Of a DNA stretch of 64,000 nucleotides, positions 61,673 to 64,000 are shown piece after piece. A program made the translations under genes and the position numbers. How positions within the stretch are numbered: the first letter of the stretch is position 1; every line of letters begins with the position of its first letter. The notes beneath the pieces were generated by a model that ran no database searches, was not told where the DNA came from, and worked only from the letters and a program-made list of their open reading frames with translations. Location of the stretch: positions 1,612,001 through 1,676,000 of the forward strand of contig NZ_CP041687.1 in assembly GCF_007362475.1 (NCBI RefSeq), read 5' to 3'. The stretch is from Chryseobacterium sp. SNU WT5. GTDB taxonomy: Bacteria; Bacteroidota; Bacteroidia; Flavobacteriales; Weeksellaceae.

Positions 61673-63247
61673 TTATTTCACTAAATCTTTATTGAAAAAC
61701 GCACCTTTGTTTTCAGTCATTTTCAAAGAATGTTTAATAATCAAATAAGAAATATTTGTCAGATTTCGTAGCTCGGAAAGCTTAGGGGAAATAATGGAAT
61801 AACTGTACAATTCATTAACTGCTTCAAAAATTTCTTGCTGTTTTCTTTTGGCAATTTGAAGCCGCTCGTTGGTCCTCACAATGCTTACCAAATCACTCAT
61901 CATTTCTTGCAACTGTCTTCTGAGGTAAGAAACCATGACCATTTCATCCATCATTTTCATTCCTTCTTCGTCCCATTCTGGAATTGCCTTTAAATCATCA
62001 AAGTTGAAATCGTTAATTTCTAAAAGTTCCACCGTTTTCAAAGCCGCGTTATGTCCGAAAACCATTCCTTCTAATAAAGAATTGGAAGCCAGTCGATTAG
62101 CACCATGTAATCCAGAATTGGTACATTCGCCAACAGCAAATAGATTTTTAATGGAACTTTGTCCATCAAGATCAATGTCGATTCCGCCCATTAAATAATG
62201 ACAAGCAGGCACAACGGGAATGAGTCGCTGGAAGGGATCAATTCCTTCATCCATACATTTCTGGTAAATATTCGGGAAATGTTCGGTGAATTTTTCGTGA
62301 TCCATTTCCCGACAGTCAAGTCCGACATAATCGTCACCCGAAATTTTAAGTTCATTGTCAATAGCTCTGGCAACAATATCACGTGACGCTAATTCTTCGC
62401 GCTCGTCATATTTGTGCATGAATTTCTCACCATCTTTGGTTCTTAATTTTGCACCATCGCCACGAACTGCTTCTGAAATCAAAAACAACATTCCATCTCT
62501 TTTAGAAAATAAAGCCGTTGGATGAAACTGATAGTACTGCATATTGGAGATTTTACCACGCGCTCGGTGTACGAAAGCTATTCCGTCTCCGGTTGCGATA
62601 ATCGGATTGGTTGTGTTTTTATAAACGTGACCCGCTCCTCCAGTTGCAACCAAAGTGATTTTCGCCGTGATTTTTTTTATCTTTTTATTTTTCTCGTCGA
62701 GAATATAGGCGCCGTAACAGTCGATTTTCTCAAGATCGAAAACTTTCTCTGGAACATGGTGTTGCGTAATCAAATCAATGACATAATGATGGGCCATGAT
62801 TTCGATATTGGGTGACCTGTTCGCCGTTTCCAACAAGGCGCGTTCGATTTCTTTTCCAGTAATGTCTTTGTGATGTACGATTCGGTTTTCGGTGTGCCCG
62901 CCTTCTCTGCCCAGCATGAGGTGACCATCTTTTTCGTCAAATTGAGTTCCCCATTCTACCAGCTCCCGGAATCGTTCGGGACCTTCCTGGATCACCATTT
63001 TTACGACCTCGAGATTATTTTCACCGTCACCAGCTCTCATGGTATCGTCAATGTGTTTTTGAAAACTGTCTTTATCAAAGTCTGTTACGACCGATAGACC
63101 GCCTTGGGCGTATTTGGTGTTGCTTTCATCTTCATCTGCTTTGGTGACAATAATAATTTTGGCCTCCGGCATTCTTTCCGAAATTTTAATTGCATAAGAA
63201 AGTCCGGAGATTCCTGAACCTATCACGAGAACATCTGCTTTTATCAT
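61673..63247 (-). CDS. nadB: L-aspartate oxidase
   Basis: This 524-residue FAD enzyme oxidises aspartate to iminoaspartate, the first step of de novo NAD synthesis. The N-terminal GSGISGLSYAI binds FAD. QFHPTALF and the C-terminal GECTNSGLHGANRLASNSLLEG carry the active-site and FAD-contacting residues. Length matches the family. nadC lies further along the same strand; nadA is not in the window. Confidence 0.95.
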   Translation of the reverse strand: MIKADVLVIGSGISGLSYAIKISERMPEAKIIIVTKADEDESNTKYAQGGLSVVTDFDKDSFQKHIDDTMRAGDGENNLEVVKMVIQEGPERFRELVEWGTQFDEKDGHLMLGREGGHTENRIVHHKDITGKEIERALLETANRSPNIEIMAHHYVIDLITQHHVPEKVFDLEKIDCYGAYILDEKNKKIKKITAKITLVATGGAGHVYKNTTNPIIATGDGIAFVHRARGKISNMQYYQFHPTALFSKRDGMLFLISEAVRGDGAKLRTKDGEKFMHKYDEREELASRDIVARAIDNELKISGDDYVGLDCREMDHEKFTEHFPNIYQKCMDEGIDPFQRLIPVVPACHYLMGGIDIDLDGQSSIKNLFAVGECTNSGLHGANRLASNSLLEGMVFGHNAALKTVELLEINDFNFDDLKAIPEWDEEGMKMMDEMVMVSYLRRQLQEMMSDLVSIVRTNERLQIAKRKQQEIFEAVNELYSYSIISPKLSELRNLTNISYLIIKHSLKMTENKGAFFNKDLVK

Positions 63248-63287
63248 GGAGTGGATTGAAAGTTAATTGTTGAGAAAATCATTTTAA

Positions 63288-63917
63288 TTAAATAAATTTA
63301 AACAATTTCTCATTGGGTTTACGTACTTTTTTTAAATTTTGAAAATCATCTTCTTCTGATCGATAGCCAAGAGCTAGAGTCACGGCAACTTTTTCTTTAG
63401 TTATATCTAAATCTAAAATTTCATCGATAATATCTTGTTTAAATCCCTCCATCGGACAGGTATCTACATTTTCCAGAGCTGCTGCAAACATTAAGTTTCC
63501 TAACACGATATAACATTGCTTGTCTGCCCAGGTTATTACCTGTTCAGTGGATAAGCGATCAATATGTTTACTGATGCTTTCTCGAAAAGGATTTAAACTT
63601 TCTAACGAAACGTCCCTTGTTTCTGATATTTGCGTGAAATAAGCACCAATATATTTGGATTCGATATCATTTTTAGAAACAATGGCTATCAAATGCGAAC
63701 ACGTTGAAATTTGAGAAGGATTATAAAAAGCGGGAATTAATTTTTCCTTCATATCAGCACTTTGTGCGATGATGATTTTGTAGGGTTGTAAACCAAGCGA
63801 ACTCGCAGAAAGTCTTGCTGCTTCTAGGATATGATAAAGCGCGTCTGCAGAAACACTCTTTTCTGGGTCAAATTTTTTAACCGAATATCTTTTGTTCAGT
63901 GCGTCAAGGTAATTCAT
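63288..63917 (-). CDS. NfsB-like NAD(P)H nitroreductase
   Basis: This 209-residue FMN oxidoreductase begins YLDALNKRYSVKKFDPEK, the family signature with its FMN phosphate contacts. ILEAARLSASSLGLQPYKIII is the dimer and substrate helix and VTLALGYRSEEDD the C-terminal FMN part. It reduces nitro-compounds or quinones. A TATCTTTG box lies 4 nt before its start, so the message is probably leaderless. Confidence 0.9.
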   Translation of the reverse strand: MNYLDALNKRYSVKKFDPEKSVSADALYHILEAARLSASSLGLQPYKIIIAQSADMKEKLIPAFYNPSQISTCSHLIAIVSKNDIESKYIGAYFTQISETRDVSLESLNPFRESISKHIDRLSTEQVITWADKQCYIVLGNLMFAAALENVDTCPMEGFKQDIIDEILDLDITKEKVAVTLALGYRSEEDDFQNLKKVRKPNEKLFKFI

Positions 63918-63921
63918 CTAA

Positions 63922-63929
63922 CAAAGATA
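63922..63929 (-). promoter_or_regulatory. -7 element of the nitroreductase gene
   Basis: TATCTTTG on the reverse strand, 4 nt before the ATG at 63917, so transcription would begin at or inside the start codon. The remaining 71 bp to the window edge show nothing else. Confidence 0.45.
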
Positions 63930-64000
63930 AATAAATGAGACGGAAGTTTTGTGGATGAATCTTTTTAAGTGAATGGTGAATTTCAGTGAGTGAATTTTAA

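Overview
The window looks like chromosome from a flavobacterium of the Weeksellaceae (Chryseobacterium/Kaistella group). The evidence is an AT-rich genome with Bacteroidetes-type promoters (TTG or TTTG, about 20 nt, then TAnnTTTG). It also includes alternative complex III, a GLPGLI-family protein, a Chryseobacterium-type double-glycine leader peptide, exosortase F, DUF4293 beside rho, DUF5689, and TonB-dependent receptors. The genus is an inference from gene families and gene order; no database search was possible. I see no rRNA, tRNA, CRISPR array, insertion sequence or prophage.

Layout. 1-4.2 kb: the 3' part of an alternative complex III operon (end of actB, then actC-D-E-F), closed by a strong terminator. 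4.4-6.8 kb: a small accessory patch with a secreted-peptide precursor, a GLPGLI protein and a lipoprotein. 6.8-21.1 kb: mostly housekeeping genes (apt, ribH, an LTA-synthase-like sulfatase, a zinc metallopeptidase, pruA, a DtxR/MntR regulator, threonine aldolase, an M28 peptidase, fabI, tag, a uridine phosphorylase and a SUI1 protein). Within it lies a decayed toxin-antitoxin pair at 19.1-19.6 kb. 21.3-27.7 kb: a GbsR/MarR regulator with an RND efflux operon (adaptor, pump, outer-membrane factor). 27.8-38.6 kb: trmH, mutS, two solo TonB-C-domain proteins, an ABC exporter, a second M28 peptidase, rho with a long disordered Asn/Gln-rich segment, and superoxide dismutase.

38.6-44.8 kb: an exported endonuclease/exonuclease/phosphatase divergent from a TonB receptor plus DUF5689 lipoprotein pair, which may be an extracellular nucleic-acid or phosphate scavenging locus. 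44.9-49.4 kb: a likely nitric-oxide/iron-sulfur stress locus. It holds a three-cysteine Rrf2 regulator, a RIC-type di-iron protein carrying two DUF2249 domains, a DUF1858-DUF2249 protein, a polytopic heme-copper/NnrS-like protein and a MIP18-type Fe-S assembly factor. 49.4-53.0 kb: a reverse-strand operon with an AmgK-like sugar kinase, a free-standing RapZ C-terminal domain, a MurU-like nucleotidyltransferase and a LOG-family protein, suggesting peptidoglycan sugar recycling. 53.0-54.0 kb: exosortase XrtF and its partner, divergent from the kinase. 54.0-64.0 kb: a CDF cation transporter, asd, a small cytochrome-b-like protein, a TonB receptor, then nadC, a sulfurtransferase, an acetyltransferase, nadB and a nitroreductase.

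Across the window, several starts were moved inward. In several cases a TAnnTTTG element or a terminator lies inside the longer reading frame. Two copies of a dispersed intergenic repeat (20.6 and 46.8 kb) and a toxin fragment with no start codon are signals that a gene list alone would miss.
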